Shown here one piece after another: positions 45,086 to 53,756 of a stretch of 64,000 bases of DNA. Position 1 is the stretch's first letter, and each line of letters begins with the position of its first letter. Location of the stretch: assembly GCF_003403295.1 (NCBI RefSeq), contig NZ_QUWV01000045.1, positions 1 to 64,000 of the forward strand. The letters are read 5' to 3'. The translations under genes and the position numbers were made by a program. Source of the DNA: Komagataeibacter melaceti. GTDB taxonomy: Bacteria > Pseudomonadota > Alphaproteobacteria > Acetobacterales > Acetobacteraceae. The notes under the pieces were generated by a model that worked only from the letters and a program-made list of their open reading frames with translations, was not told the origin of the DNA and did no database searches.

Positions 45086-45544
45086 ATGGCAAGGGAAAGA
45101 AGCGGCGCGATCATATCCAGTGGACTTGTCCTTCTGGTGGCGGGTGGGTTCTGTATCTACGCGCATGCCTCGCAACGCGGCGGCGTTCATGACCGCTACC
45201 CCGTCATGGCGCGCTTCGTTTCGGCCAACGGGCTGCATGTCGGCGCGGATGTCGATATGGATGGCGTGCCTGTGGGCCGGGTTACCTCCATTACGCTCGA
45301 TCCCGCAACCTATATGGCCAATGTGGGCTTTACGCTCGACCGTACATTGTCGTTGCCTGAAGATACAAGTATTTCAATCGGTAGCCCGACACTTACGGCC
45401 GATACCGCGCTGCTGGTGGAGCCGGGCAGGGCGGGCACGAAGCTCGGCCCCGGCGCGGTTGTCACCAACACGCGCGAGCCGCTCAGTCTCGAGCAGCAGA
45501 TCAGCAACTACATCTTCGGCAATGGCGGCCTGCCCACGAACTGA
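45086..45544 (+). CDS. mlaD: MlaD-family phospholipid-binding protein, solitary
   Basis: MlaD is an inner-membrane-anchored MCE protein that carries phospholipids between membranes. The 152-residue protein has one N-terminal membrane anchor (about 8-24) and an MCE domain: ARFVSANGLHVGADVDMDGVPVG, then ITLDPATYMANV and SPTLTADTALLVEPG. GGGAG lies before the ATG. The partner genes mlaE, mlaF and mlaC are not adjacent. It is divergent from uppP. Confidence 0.88.
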   Translation: MARERSGAIISSGLVLLVAGGFCIYAHASQRGGVHDRYPVMARFVSANGLHVGADVDMDGVPVGRVTSITLDPATYMANVGFTLDRTLSLPEDTSISIGSPTLTADTALLVEPGRAGTKLGPGAVVTNTREPLSLEQQISNYIFGNGGLPTN

Positions 45545-45555
45545 TGGGCGGTGGC

Positions 45556-45573
45556 GCAGGGGGCGGCCCCTGC
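45556..45573. terminator. Hairpin between mlaD and the ATP-grasp gene
   Basis: GCAGGGG and CCCCTGC form a 7-bp stem with a four-base loop exactly between the two convergent stops. No T-tract follows on the plus strand. Confidence 0.5.
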
Positions 45574-45574
45574 C

Positions 45575-46669
45575 TCAGTCATTCAGCGGGTAGCTGGCCA
45601 TGAGCCTGCGCTGGCGCAGCCAGCTTTTCAGCATGGTCATGGCCCCGCTGCTCTTCCAGCCTTCGCGCCGTTTTTTCGCGCCGATGCGGAATGTCTCGCG
45701 GTAGTGCATGAACTGCGTGGCGTAGGCCGTGCGCAGGGTGGTGCGCGCATCCCATATATGGGTGGCTTCGGAGCCGACGCCGTTGATCTCGATGATCTGG
45801 AAATCCCTGCCTTCGCGCAGGGTGGCGAGGCTGCGGGCCTTGGCGTCGATCCGCCCGAAGTGGAAATCGGGGATGTCGCGCATGATCTCGTTCACGCGCG
45901 CCACAAGGGCCGGGGTGATGTCCACCGCGCGGTCATGAAAGATCGAGCCCTTGCAGTGGTTGCCCGCAAAGACCAGCGGCAGCGACTGGCCCGCCTCCAG
46001 CACGTCATGCAGGCGGTCCTTCAGGCGCGGCAGGTAGATATGGGGCACGAGACGGGTGCGGCTGTCTGCATGGAGCAGTTCTTCCACCGTGGAATGGCCG
46101 TCACCGGTCAGGCAGGGTACTTCCTTGTAGGTGAGCGAGGTAATGCGCCCCTGTGCCTCATCGGGGTGGCGGATGTAGAACAGCCCCACCTCATGCCCGT
46201 AGGGGATCAGGTGCTGGAGCATCACCGCCACGCCGCGCCCGAAGGCGGCAAGCCCCGCGCGCAGGCTTTCGGCATCGCGCATGATGCGCACGCCCGTGCC
46301 GTTGCAGCCGATGTCGGGCTTGAGCACGATGGGAAATGACAGGCCCGCCGCCTTCATCGCGTCCAGCGCGCGGGGCAGGTCGTCGCTGCCGGTGGTGATG
46401 ACGGCATAGGGCGCGATCCATTCCCGCGCCACGTCACCCGCCATGTCCAGGATCGAGCTTTTGCTCTCGCCACACAGGCCGCCGGTCTCGATGCGGGGGT
46501 TGGCGGCGGTGGGCAGGCTGAAATCACGGTACCGCAGCCCCAGGATGATCCAGTACAGCACGATGGGCGTGTAGAAGATCCAGCCCGGCCAGAACTCGAA
46601 AGCCGAGACCGTCGGGGCGTCGGTGCGTGAGGCTGTCCGGGGTTCGGCGGCGGTGATCATGTCGGTCAT
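45575..46669 (-). CDS. Membrane-anchored ATP-grasp protein, unknown substrate
   Basis: The 364-residue protein has an N-terminal hydrophobic segment (about 24-45, FWPGWIFYTPIVLYWIILGL) and then an ATP-grasp fold: FPIVLKPDIGCNGTGVRI (nucleotide-binding Lys and glycine loop), a central GHEVGLFYIRHPDE, HFGRIDAKARS and the metal-binding IIEINGVGSEATHIWD. ATP-grasp enzymes usually ligate a carboxylate to an amine, but the substrate is unknown here. Its ATG overlaps the stop of a DedA gene (ATGA), so the two are expressed together. It is not RimK or Ddl by length and N-terminus. Confidence 0.8.
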   Translation of the reverse strand: MTDMITAAEPRTASRTDAPTVSAFEFWPGWIFYTPIVLYWIILGLRYRDFSLPTAANPRIETGGLCGESKSSILDMAGDVAREWIAPYAVITTGSDDLPRALDAMKAAGLSFPIVLKPDIGCNGTGVRIMRDAESLRAGLAAFGRGVAVMLQHLIPYGHEVGLFYIRHPDEAQGRITSLTYKEVPCLTGDGHSTVEELLHADSRTRLVPHIYLPRLKDRLHDVLEAGQSLPLVFAGNHCKGSIFHDRAVDITPALVARVNEIMRDIPDFHFGRIDAKARSLATLREGRDFQIIEINGVGSEATHIWDARTTLRTAYATQFMHYRETFRIGAKKRREGWKSSGAMTMLKSWLRQRRLMASYPLND

Positions 46670-47244
46670 CGGGTCTCATTATCATGCAAACGTGCGACCA
46701 TGCGGCTGATCAGGAAAATGGTCAGGACGAAACCGGCCATGCCTGCCCATTTCCATGTTCCCAGATGGTCGATCAGGAACTGCCCCACCTGCAGGGATGC
46801 CGCGAACAGCAGGGATGTCCATATCAGCGTGGCCAGCACCGCAGCGACGCAGAACAGCCCGAAGCGGGCATGAAAGAAACCACATGCGGTATAAAGCGGC
46901 AAGCGCGCCCCCGGTATGAACCGGCTTATGAACACGATGCGGAATACGTTGCGGTCAAACCACTTACCTTCCCGCGCGCCGCCGGGCAGGGTGATCCAGC
47001 GCCGTGCGGGCGGCCACAGCGCGCCCAGCCGCCCCATGCCATAAAGCCCCATGTCCCCCACGATGATGCCGATATAGAGCGCGACCAGCGCGACCATGAT
47101 GTCCACATGGCCGGTGCGGACCTGCATGGCGGTCATGATGGTTGCGGCGTCTTCAAGTATGAAGGTGCCGATAATGATCGCCATGGCCTGTACGAAGGGG
47201 GAAGCGCCGGCGGCGGCCAGCACGGACATCAGGGATGTGGGCAT
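46666..47244 (-). CDS. DedA family membrane protein (SNARE-associated/VTT domain)
   Basis: DedA-family proteins are inner-membrane proteins, some of which move lipid carriers or phospholipids across the bilayer. The 192-residue protein has the family features EDAATIMTA, GDMGLYGMGRLGA and FISRFIPGARLPLYTACGFF (the conserved R-F-x-P-G-x-R). The chosen ATG at 47244 gives the usual N-terminus; 55 codons upstream are also open but read as non-coding. It is coupled by ATGA to the ATP-grasp gene. Confidence 0.88.
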   Translation of the reverse strand: MPTSLMSVLAAAGASPFVQAMAIIIGTFILEDAATIMTAMQVRTGHVDIMVALVALYIGIIVGDMGLYGMGRLGALWPPARRWITLPGGAREGKWFDRNVFRIVFISRFIPGARLPLYTACGFFHARFGLFCVAAVLATLIWTSLLFAASLQVGQFLIDHLGTWKWAGMAGFVLTIFLISRMVARLHDNETR

Positions 47245-47502
47245 ACGGACTGTTTCAGCGCATCCGGCGGGGATGGGAAGGAAAAACCGCAACCACGATA
47301 TGTACAAGCCCTTCGGTCGGCCCGGCAGGCGGGCAGGGGAGCGCAGGCCACCGGGGCCAGCGCGGGAACTGCTGGTGGCGTCCTTGTGGCATGCTTCGCC
47401 CATGGCCACAAACGGGAAATTATGTCGCGTATTGTATCACGTCTGTCCCGATATGCTGATCAGTGATTGAAACGGCCGGGAGGGCGTGGCACAGCATCGG
47501 GT

Positions 47503-48513
47503 ATGCTCGAACGTCGCCGTCTCCTCCGTCGCACCGCCACCGCCTTTGCGGGGGCTGGCGCATCGTGGCTGCTGCCCATGCGCGCGGTCCGCGCCCAGAC
47601 GGCCGATCCGATGATGGGGGATTACGCCGGTTTTGTCGCCGGTATCCGCCAGGAAGCGATTCGGCAGGGCCTGACGGCGCCCGGTGTCATGCGCGCGCTG
47701 GACCTGTCCGCGCCGAACATGAAGGTGATCGAGCGTGACCGGAACCAGCCGGAATTTCACCTGACATGGGCGCAGTACCGTGCGCGCGTGCTGACGCAGC
47801 ACAAGGTGGATGACGGGCGCGCCGCCTTCGCGCGTGAGCGTGCCGTGCTGGAGCAGCAGGTCCTGACCCGCTACGATGTCTCGCCCGGCGCGGTTATGGG
47901 CATATGGGGGCTGGAATCGGCCTACGGCACGCTGACCGGCAGTTTCGGCGTGGTCGATGCGCTATGCACCCTCGCCTTTGAGGGGCGGCGTGCGAAATTC
48001 TTCCATGGCGAACTGCTCAAGGCGCTGGCCATCCTCAACGCAGGCGACATCACGCCCGAAAGCATGACCGGCAGCTACGCGGGCGCCATGGGCCAGCCGC
48101 AGTTCATGCCCAGCGCCTACCTGAAATACGCGGTGGATATTGATGGCGACGGACGGCGCGACATCTGGCACTCCATGCCCGACATATTCGGCTCCATCGC
48201 CGCCTACCTGGCCGGTTCGGGCTGGGTGGCGGGTGAAAGCTGGGGGCAGGAGGCCAGCGTGCCGGACAGCCTGCCGCAGTCCGAGCTTGGGCATGCCCGC
48301 ACCCGCACGCTGGGGGCGTGGATGAAGCTGGGCGTGCGGCAGGTGGGTGGCATACCCTTTGCCCGGCCCGACATGACCGGCGCGGTGCTGCGCCCGGACG
48401 GGCCGGGGGGCGAGGCCTTCATGGTCTATCGCAATTTCGCCGCGATCCGTCGCTATAATCCATCTGATTTCTATGCGCTGGCCGTTGGCCTGCTGGGAAA
48501 CGAAATTACCTGA
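47503..48513 (+). CDS. mltB: Lytic murein transglycosylase (MltB family)
   Basis: MltB cleaves glycan strands of peptidoglycan in the periplasm. The 336-residue protein begins with a signal sequence containing RRRLLRR and a hydrophobic AFAGAGASWLLP, possibly Tat-type. The catalytic Glu138 is in IWGLESAYG, followed by AMGQPQFMPSAY and a GSIAAYL region. No lipobox is visible, so it is probably soluble. A D,D-carboxypeptidase follows, and the DedA/ATP-grasp pair is divergent upstream. Confidence 0.92.
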   Translation: MLERRRLLRRTATAFAGAGASWLLPMRAVRAQTADPMMGDYAGFVAGIRQEAIRQGLTAPGVMRALDLSAPNMKVIERDRNQPEFHLTWAQYRARVLTQHKVDDGRAAFARERAVLEQQVLTRYDVSPGAVMGIWGLESAYGTLTGSFGVVDALCTLAFEGRRAKFFHGELLKALAILNAGDITPESMTGSYAGAMGQPQFMPSAYLKYAVDIDGDGRRDIWHSMPDIFGSIAAYLAGSGWVAGESWGQEASVPDSLPQSELGHARTRTLGAWMKLGVRQVGGIPFARPDMTGAVLRPDGPGGEAFMVYRNFAAIRRYNPSDFYALAVGLLGNEIT

Positions 48514-48590
48514 CGGCTCCCGTCATTCCGCCATCTCGTCACCCGGCCCGTGGCATATGCCCGGCCGGTCTCTACCGGACCAAGGATACA

Positions 48591-49811
48591 ATGCACACCC
48601 GACGTTTCCTTCTGGCTGGGGCCACCAGCTTTCTTGTATCCGCCACGGCGCTGGCGGCGCCCGCCTCCCGCCGCCGCCATGCCGCGGCCCCCACGGCTGA
48701 TGCCAGCGCGCCGCCGGCTGTCGCCTCCACACCGGCCAACAGCCTGATCGGCCCGATCGACACGGTCGCGCGCTGGGCCTGTATCGTCGATTACACCACG
48801 GGCGCGGTGATACTGGAAAAGGCGGCGGATGAGCGCATGCCGCCGTCCTCCCTGACCAAGATGATGACGGCCTATGTCGTGTTCGGCATGCTGCGCGCGG
48901 GCAGGCTGACGCTGGAGCAGACGCTGCCCGTCAGTGAAAAGGCATGGCGGATGCAGGGGTCGAAAATGTTCGTGCCGCTGCATGGTTCCGTAAGCGTGGC
49001 CGAACTGATCCAGGGCATGGTGATCCAGTCGGGCAATGACGCGTGCATCGTGCTGGCGGAAGGGGTTGCGGGGTCCGAGGACCAGTTTGTCAGCCTCATG
49101 AACACGCAGGCCGCCCAGATGGGCATGACCAACAGCCATTTCATGAACGTGACCGGCTGGCCGATGGACGGGCACTACATGTCCGCGCGTGACGTGGCGA
49201 CCATCGCCATGCACCTGATCCATGATTTCCCGGAATATTATCACTTCTTTTCCGAAAAAAGCTTCTCCTTCAACAAGATCACGCAGGAGAACCGCAACGC
49301 GCTGGTGGTCAAGGGCATTGCCGACGGCCTCAAGACCGGCCACACGGATGCCGGTGGCTTCGGCCTGTGCGCCAGCGCCGAGCGCGGCGGCAACCGCGTG
49401 GTCATGGCGCTTAACGGCCTGCCCAGCAGCAATGTGCGCGCGAATGAGGGCGAGAGGCTGTTTGAATGGTCGTTCGTCAATTTCGAGAACGCGACCCTCA
49501 TCCACCGGGGCGCGGTCATGGACAACGCGCCCGTCTGGCTGGGGCAGGCGCATAGCGTGCCGCTGGTGGCGACGCGTGACGTGACCCTTACGCTGCCGCA
49601 TGGCTGGCAGAACCGGGTGCATGTCAGCATGGTGTACGACAGCCCCGTGCCCGCCCCCATTACCATGGGGCAGCAGTTGGGGGAGGTGGTCATTTCCAAT
49701 ACGGGATTGGCTGAAATCCGTATTCCGCTTGTGGCGGGGGCAAACGTGCCACGGCTGGGGATCATGGGCCGGGCGGTGGCGGTACTGGGCCAGAAGCTGG
49801 GGCACGGCTAG
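48591..49811 (+). CDS. dacC: D-alanyl-D-alanine carboxypeptidase (PBP5/6 family)
   Basis: This periplasmic enzyme trims the terminal D-Ala from peptidoglycan pentapeptides. The 406-residue protein has a signal peptide (to about residue 23) and an Ala/Pro linker. All three penicillin-binding motifs are present: Ser87-Leu-Thr-Lys90, Ser147-Gly-Asn149 and Lys248-Thr-Gly250. A PBP5-type C-terminal beta domain follows. AAGGA lies before the ATG. It begins the dacC-tmk-holB-metG-tatD series. Confidence 0.94.
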   Translation: MHTRRFLLAGATSFLVSATALAAPASRRRHAAAPTADASAPPAVASTPANSLIGPIDTVARWACIVDYTTGAVILEKAADERMPPSSLTKMMTAYVVFGMLRAGRLTLEQTLPVSEKAWRMQGSKMFVPLHGSVSVAELIQGMVIQSGNDACIVLAEGVAGSEDQFVSLMNTQAAQMGMTNSHFMNVTGWPMDGHYMSARDVATIAMHLIHDFPEYYHFFSEKSFSFNKITQENRNALVVKGIADGLKTGHTDAGGFGLCASAERGGNRVVMALNGLPSSNVRANEGERLFEWSFVNFENATLIHRGAVMDNAPVWLGQAHSVPLVATRDVTLTLPHGWQNRVHVSMVYDSPVPAPITMGQQLGEVVISNTGLAEIRIPLVAGANVPRLGIMGRAVAVLGQKLGHG

Positions 49812-49814
49812 GCC

Positions 49815-50468
49815 ATGGCTGGCCTGTTCATTACGTTTGAAGGCGGCGAGGGGGCGGGCAAGTCCACACAGGCCCGCCTGCTGGCCGAATTCCTGCGCGC
49901 GCAGGGGCATGACGTGGACCTGACGCGGGAGCCGGGCGGCACGCCGGGGGCCGAGGCGCTGCGGGATTTCCTGCTGTTTGGTGGTCATGACCTGTCAGCC
50001 CGGGCGGAGGTGCTGGCGCATTTCGCCGCACGCGCCGACCATGTGGAACGTCGCATCCTGCCTGCCCGCGCGCAGGGCCGGATCGTGATCTGTGACCGCT
50101 TTGCCGATTCGACCGAGGCCTATCAGGGTTACGGGCTGAGCCATGGCGACCCGGCACTGCTGGACATGATCGGCCGCCTGCGTGGCCTGATCCCGGCGGC
50201 ACCCGACCTGACCTTTGTGCTTCAGGTGCCGCCCGCCATCGCCCAGGCGCGCATGGCCGGGCGCGGCAATGCCCGGACCGACCGTTACGAGGCGCTGGAC
50301 CCCGCCTTCCATACCCGCGTGGCGGAAGGGTTCGACATCATCGCCCGCCGTGACGCCGCGCGCTGCCACCGCGTGGACGCCAGCGGCCCGATGGAAAGCG
50401 TGCAGCAGGCCATCCGCGCGGTGCTGGCGCCGTATCTGGACGGGGCGGGCAGGGGGGCGGATGTCTGA
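49815..50468 (+). CDS. tmk: Thymidylate kinase
   Basis: Tmk phosphorylates dTMP to dTDP. The 217-residue protein has the P-loop FEGGEGAGKST (8-18), TREPGGTPGAE with the conserved Arg, a DRFADSTEAYQGYG region and a lid with GRGNARTDRYE. It starts three bases after dacC ends and overlaps holB by eight bases. The family call is clear. Confidence 0.96.
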   Translation: MAGLFITFEGGEGAGKSTQARLLAEFLRAQGHDVDLTREPGGTPGAEALRDFLLFGGHDLSARAEVLAHFAARADHVERRILPARAQGRIVICDRFADSTEAYQGYGLSHGDPALLDMIGRLRGLIPAAPDLTFVLQVPPAIAQARMAGRGNARTDRYEALDPAFHTRVAEGFDIIARRDAARCHRVDASGPMESVQQAIRAVLAPYLDGAGRGADV

Positions 50469-51423
50469 TCCGCGTACCTGCCGCCAGCTTTTCGGGCATG
50501 ATGCGGCGTGGCGGGAATTCCTTGCCGTCATCCGCACCGGCAGGCTGCACCACGCATGGCTGCTGACGGGGCCGGAGGGGATTGGCAAGGCCACCATGGC
50601 CTTCATGATGGCGCGCGTGCTTCTGGCCGCGGAAGATCATGACAGCCCCGTTGGCCGCCGGGTCAGCGCGGGCACGCATGCCGACCTGCTGGTGATCGCG
50701 CGCGGAATGGATGAAAAACGCCACCGCCTGCGCCGTGAGATCGTGGGAGATGACATACGCCCCATTTCCGCCTTCCTGCGCCGCACCGCGGCGGAGGGCG
50801 GCTGGCGCGTGGTGATCGTGGATGGCGCGGAATACATGAACCGCACGGCGGCCAACGCCATCCTCAAGATCCTTGAGGAACCGCCCGAGCGCGCCATCCT
50901 GATCCTGACGACCTCCGTGCCGGGCCGCCTGCTGCCCACCATCCGCAGCCGCTGTCGGGTGCTGGGCCTTGGCGCGCTGGATGACGCGACCATGCGCGCC
51001 GTGCTGTCACACATGCCTGAGGCCCCTGATGCGGGGACGATGGACAGCATCATCGCAATGGCGCGGGGGGCGCCGGGCAAGGCGCGGGAACTGCTTGACG
51101 GTGATGGCGCCGGGGTCGCCCGGCTGGTGGCGCGGGTCATGAACGGTGACGCGGGTGAGGCCGGGGGCTATGACATAGCCGAGCAGGTCACAAGACGGGA
51201 AAATGGTTTTTCCGTCTTTTTCGATCTGCTGTGTAATGCCATATCTGAAAAAACGCGTGATCTGGCCCGGGATGCGGCCGTGATGCGTGAAAGAGATCTC
51301 CGCCCGGCCCGCCTGGCCCTGCTGTGGCAGGACATGGTACGGCTGCGCGCGGAAACCGAACAATTCAATCTGGACAGGCAGCAGGCGGTTTTAACGGCGC
51401 TTGCGCGGGTGAGTGAAACATGA
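50461..51423 (+). CDS. holB: DNA polymerase III delta' subunit
   Basis: The delta' subunit is part of the clamp loader that places the sliding clamp on DNA. The 320-residue protein has GPEGIGKAT (37-45) in the Walker A position and AEYMNRTAANAILKILEEPP, the strongest delta' signature, with TTSVPGRLLPTIRSRC following. It begins inside the 3' end of tmk and ends in an ATGA overlap with metG. Confidence 0.94.
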   Translation: MSDPRTCRQLFGHDAAWREFLAVIRTGRLHHAWLLTGPEGIGKATMAFMMARVLLAAEDHDSPVGRRVSAGTHADLLVIARGMDEKRHRLRREIVGDDIRPISAFLRRTAAEGGWRVVIVDGAEYMNRTAANAILKILEEPPERAILILTTSVPGRLLPTIRSRCRVLGLGALDDATMRAVLSHMPEAPDAGTMDSIIAMARGAPGKARELLDGDGAGVARLVARVMNGDAGEAGGYDIAEQVTRRENGFSVFFDLLCNAISEKTRDLARDAAVMRERDLRPARLALLWQDMVRLRAETEQFNLDRQQAVLTALARVSET

Positions 51424-52958
51424 CACGGCGCTACTACGTCACCACACCAATCTATTACGTGAACGGGGCGCCACATATCGGCCACGCCTATACCTCCGTC
51501 GCGGCGGACGTGATCGCGCGCTTCAAGCGGCTTGCGGGGTTCGATGTCTTTTTCCTGACCGGAACGGACGAGCACGGCCAGAAGGTGGAGCAGGCGGCAC
51601 AGGCCGCGGGCATGGAACCCATCGCCTTTGCCGATCGCGTCGCGGCCGATTTCCGTGACATGTACGACAAGATGGCCATCTCGTATGATGATTTCATCCG
51701 CACGACCGAACCCCGCCACGCGGAGGGTGCCTCCGCGCTGTGGAAGCGGCTGGAGGAAAACGGCCATATCTACCTCGGCGCGTATGAAGGCTGGTACGCG
51801 CTGCGCGATGAATGTTTCTATGGCGAGGACGAACTGGTCACCGGCCCCGACGGCACCAAGGTCGCACCCACGGGTGCCGCCGTGGAATGGGTGAAGGAGC
51901 CGTCCTACTTCTTCCGCCTTTCCGCCTTTGGTGACAGGCTGCTGGAACTGTATGAAAACCAGCCCGGCTTCATCGAACCCGCAAGCCGTCGTAACGAGGT
52001 GGCAAGCTTCGTGCGGCAGGGGCTGCGCGACCTGTCCATCAGCCGCACCAGCTTCAACTGGGGCATTCCCGTGCCGGGCGATCCGAAGCATGTGATGTAT
52101 GTGTGGGTCGATGCGCTGGCCAATTACCTCTCCGCCGTGGGTTTCCCCGATGAAACGGCGGCGCGGTGGGATTTCTGGCCCGCCAACCTGCATCTGGTGG
52201 GCAAGGACATCCTACGCTTCCACGCCATCTACTGGCCCGCGCTGCTGATGGGGGCAGGGCTGGAACTGCCCCGGCGCGTGTTCTCGCACGGGTGGTGGAC
52301 CATCGAAGGCCAGAAGATGAGCAAGTCACTGGGCAACGTGGTGGACCCGCGTGACCTGGTGGAGACCTTCGGCCTTGATCCGGTCCGGTTCTTCCTGATG
52401 CGTGAAATGCCCTTTGGTGGCGACAGCGACCTCAGCCGCCGGGCCATCATCTCGCGCATGAATGTCGAACTGGCCAACGACCTTGGCAACCTGGCGCAGC
52501 GCACGCTTTCACAGATCGCGCGCAACTGCGGCGGGGTCCTGCCCGCGCAGGGTACGCACACGGCGGAAGATACCGCCCTGCTGGCCCCGGCCACCCTGCT
52601 GCCCCAAATCATGCACGAGCAGATCGACCGTCAGGCCCTGACCGACGCGCTGGAAGAAGTGTGGAAGGTGATCCGCGCCTGCAACGCCTATATCGACCAT
52701 CAGGCCCCGTGGAAGCTGAAGAAGACCGACAGCGCGCGCATGAATGATGTGCTGCGCGTATTGGCCGATGCGCTGCGCATCATCGCGACCGTGCTCCAGC
52801 CCTACATGCCTGACAGCATGGACCGGATGCTGACCCAGCTTGGCGTGGAAGCGGGCGAGCGCGATTTTGCCGCACTCGACACGCCGCTGCCCGAAGGCCG
52901 CGTGTTGCCCGCCCCGCAGGGCATCTTCCCGCGTTTTGTTGAACCGGAGGCGACATGA
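51420..52958 (+). CDS. metG: Methionyl-tRNA synthetase
   Basis: The enzyme charges tRNA-Met. The 512-residue protein has PHIGH (HIGH box at 19-22) and KMSKS near residue 300. It lacks the long zinc knuckle of the E. coli-type enzyme and has no C-terminal tRNA-binding (EMAP-like) domain, so it is the short class typical of alphaproteobacteria. Four-base overlaps join it to holB and tatD. Confidence 0.97.
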   Translation: MTRRYYVTTPIYYVNGAPHIGHAYTSVAADVIARFKRLAGFDVFFLTGTDEHGQKVEQAAQAAGMEPIAFADRVAADFRDMYDKMAISYDDFIRTTEPRHAEGASALWKRLEENGHIYLGAYEGWYALRDECFYGEDELVTGPDGTKVAPTGAAVEWVKEPSYFFRLSAFGDRLLELYENQPGFIEPASRRNEVASFVRQGLRDLSISRTSFNWGIPVPGDPKHVMYVWVDALANYLSAVGFPDETAARWDFWPANLHLVGKDILRFHAIYWPALLMGAGLELPRRVFSHGWWTIEGQKMSKSLGNVVDPRDLVETFGLDPVRFFLMREMPFGGDSDLSRRAIISRMNVELANDLGNLAQRTLSQIARNCGGVLPAQGTHTAEDTALLAPATLLPQIMHEQIDRQALTDALEEVWKVIRACNAYIDHQAPWKLKKTDSARMNDVLRVLADALRIIATVLQPYMPDSMDRMLTQLGVEAGERDFAALDTPLPEGRVLPAPQGIFPRFVEPEAT

Positions 52959-53752
52959 CCCGTACGGGGCTGACCGATTCCCACTGTCATCTCGACCATT
53001 TTTCCGATGAGGAACTGCCAGAGGTCCTGACCCGCGCGCGGGAAGCCGGGGTGGATGGCATGGTCACCATCGGCACCCGCCTGTCACACGCGGCACGGCA
53101 GAAGAAACTGGCGGAACTGGACCGGCCTGACCTGCGGGTATGGTGCTCCATCGGCACCCACCCTGACCATGTGGCGGAGGAGACCCTGCCCGATGCCGCC
53201 ACCCTCATCGCCATGGCGGATGACCCGCGCGTGGTGGGGCTGGGGGAAAGCGGGCTGGACTACTTCCACGGGCAGGAGGATGTCCGCCCGCTGCAGCAGG
53301 AAAGCTTTCGCGTGCATATCGACGCCGCACGCCAGACCGGCCTGCCGCTGGTGATCCATACGCGTGAGGCGGATGATGACATGCTGGCCATCCTGCGTGA
53401 CGAGACGGAGCGCAACGGGGCCTTTCCGTTCCTGATCCACTGCTTCTCCTCCGGGCCGGAACTGGCGCGGGGGGCACTGGAGCTGGGGGGGTATATCAGC
53501 TTCTCCGGCATCGCGACCTTCAACCGCGCGCAGTCGGTGCGTGACGTGGCACGCGACGTGCCCGCTGACCGCCTGCTGGTCGAGACCGATTCGCCCTATC
53601 TCGCCCCGGTGCCCCGGCGCGGCAAGCGCAACGAACCCGGCTACGTGGCCTATACCGCCCGGGTGCTGGCCGAACTGCGCGGGATGGAGGACGCGGCCTT
53701 TGCCGAGATGACCACCCGCAATTTCACCCGTCTGTTCAGCCGGGCGGCCTGA
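52955..53752 (+). CDS. tatD: TatD family metal-dependent hydrolase
   Basis: TatD proteins are TIM-barrel metal nucleases. The 265-residue protein has TDSHCHLDH (metal ligands at the N-terminus), GLGESGLDY with the conserved Glu, LVIHTREADDD, LIHCFSSG and ETDSPYLAPVP near the C-terminus. It overlaps metG by four bases and is followed after four bases by an MBL hydrolase. The physiological substrate is unresolved; a DNase or RNA 3'-processing role is possible. Confidence 0.95.
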   Translation: MTRTGLTDSHCHLDHFSDEELPEVLTRAREAGVDGMVTIGTRLSHAARQKKLAELDRPDLRVWCSIGTHPDHVAEETLPDAATLIAMADDPRVVGLGESGLDYFHGQEDVRPLQQESFRVHIDAARQTGLPLVIHTREADDDMLAILRDETERNGAFPFLIHCFSSGPELARGALELGGYISFSGIATFNRAQSVRDVARDVPADRLLVETDSPYLAPVPRRGKRNEPGYVAYTARVLAELRGMEDAAFAEMTTRNFTRLFSRAA

Positions 53753-53756
53753 CGGC

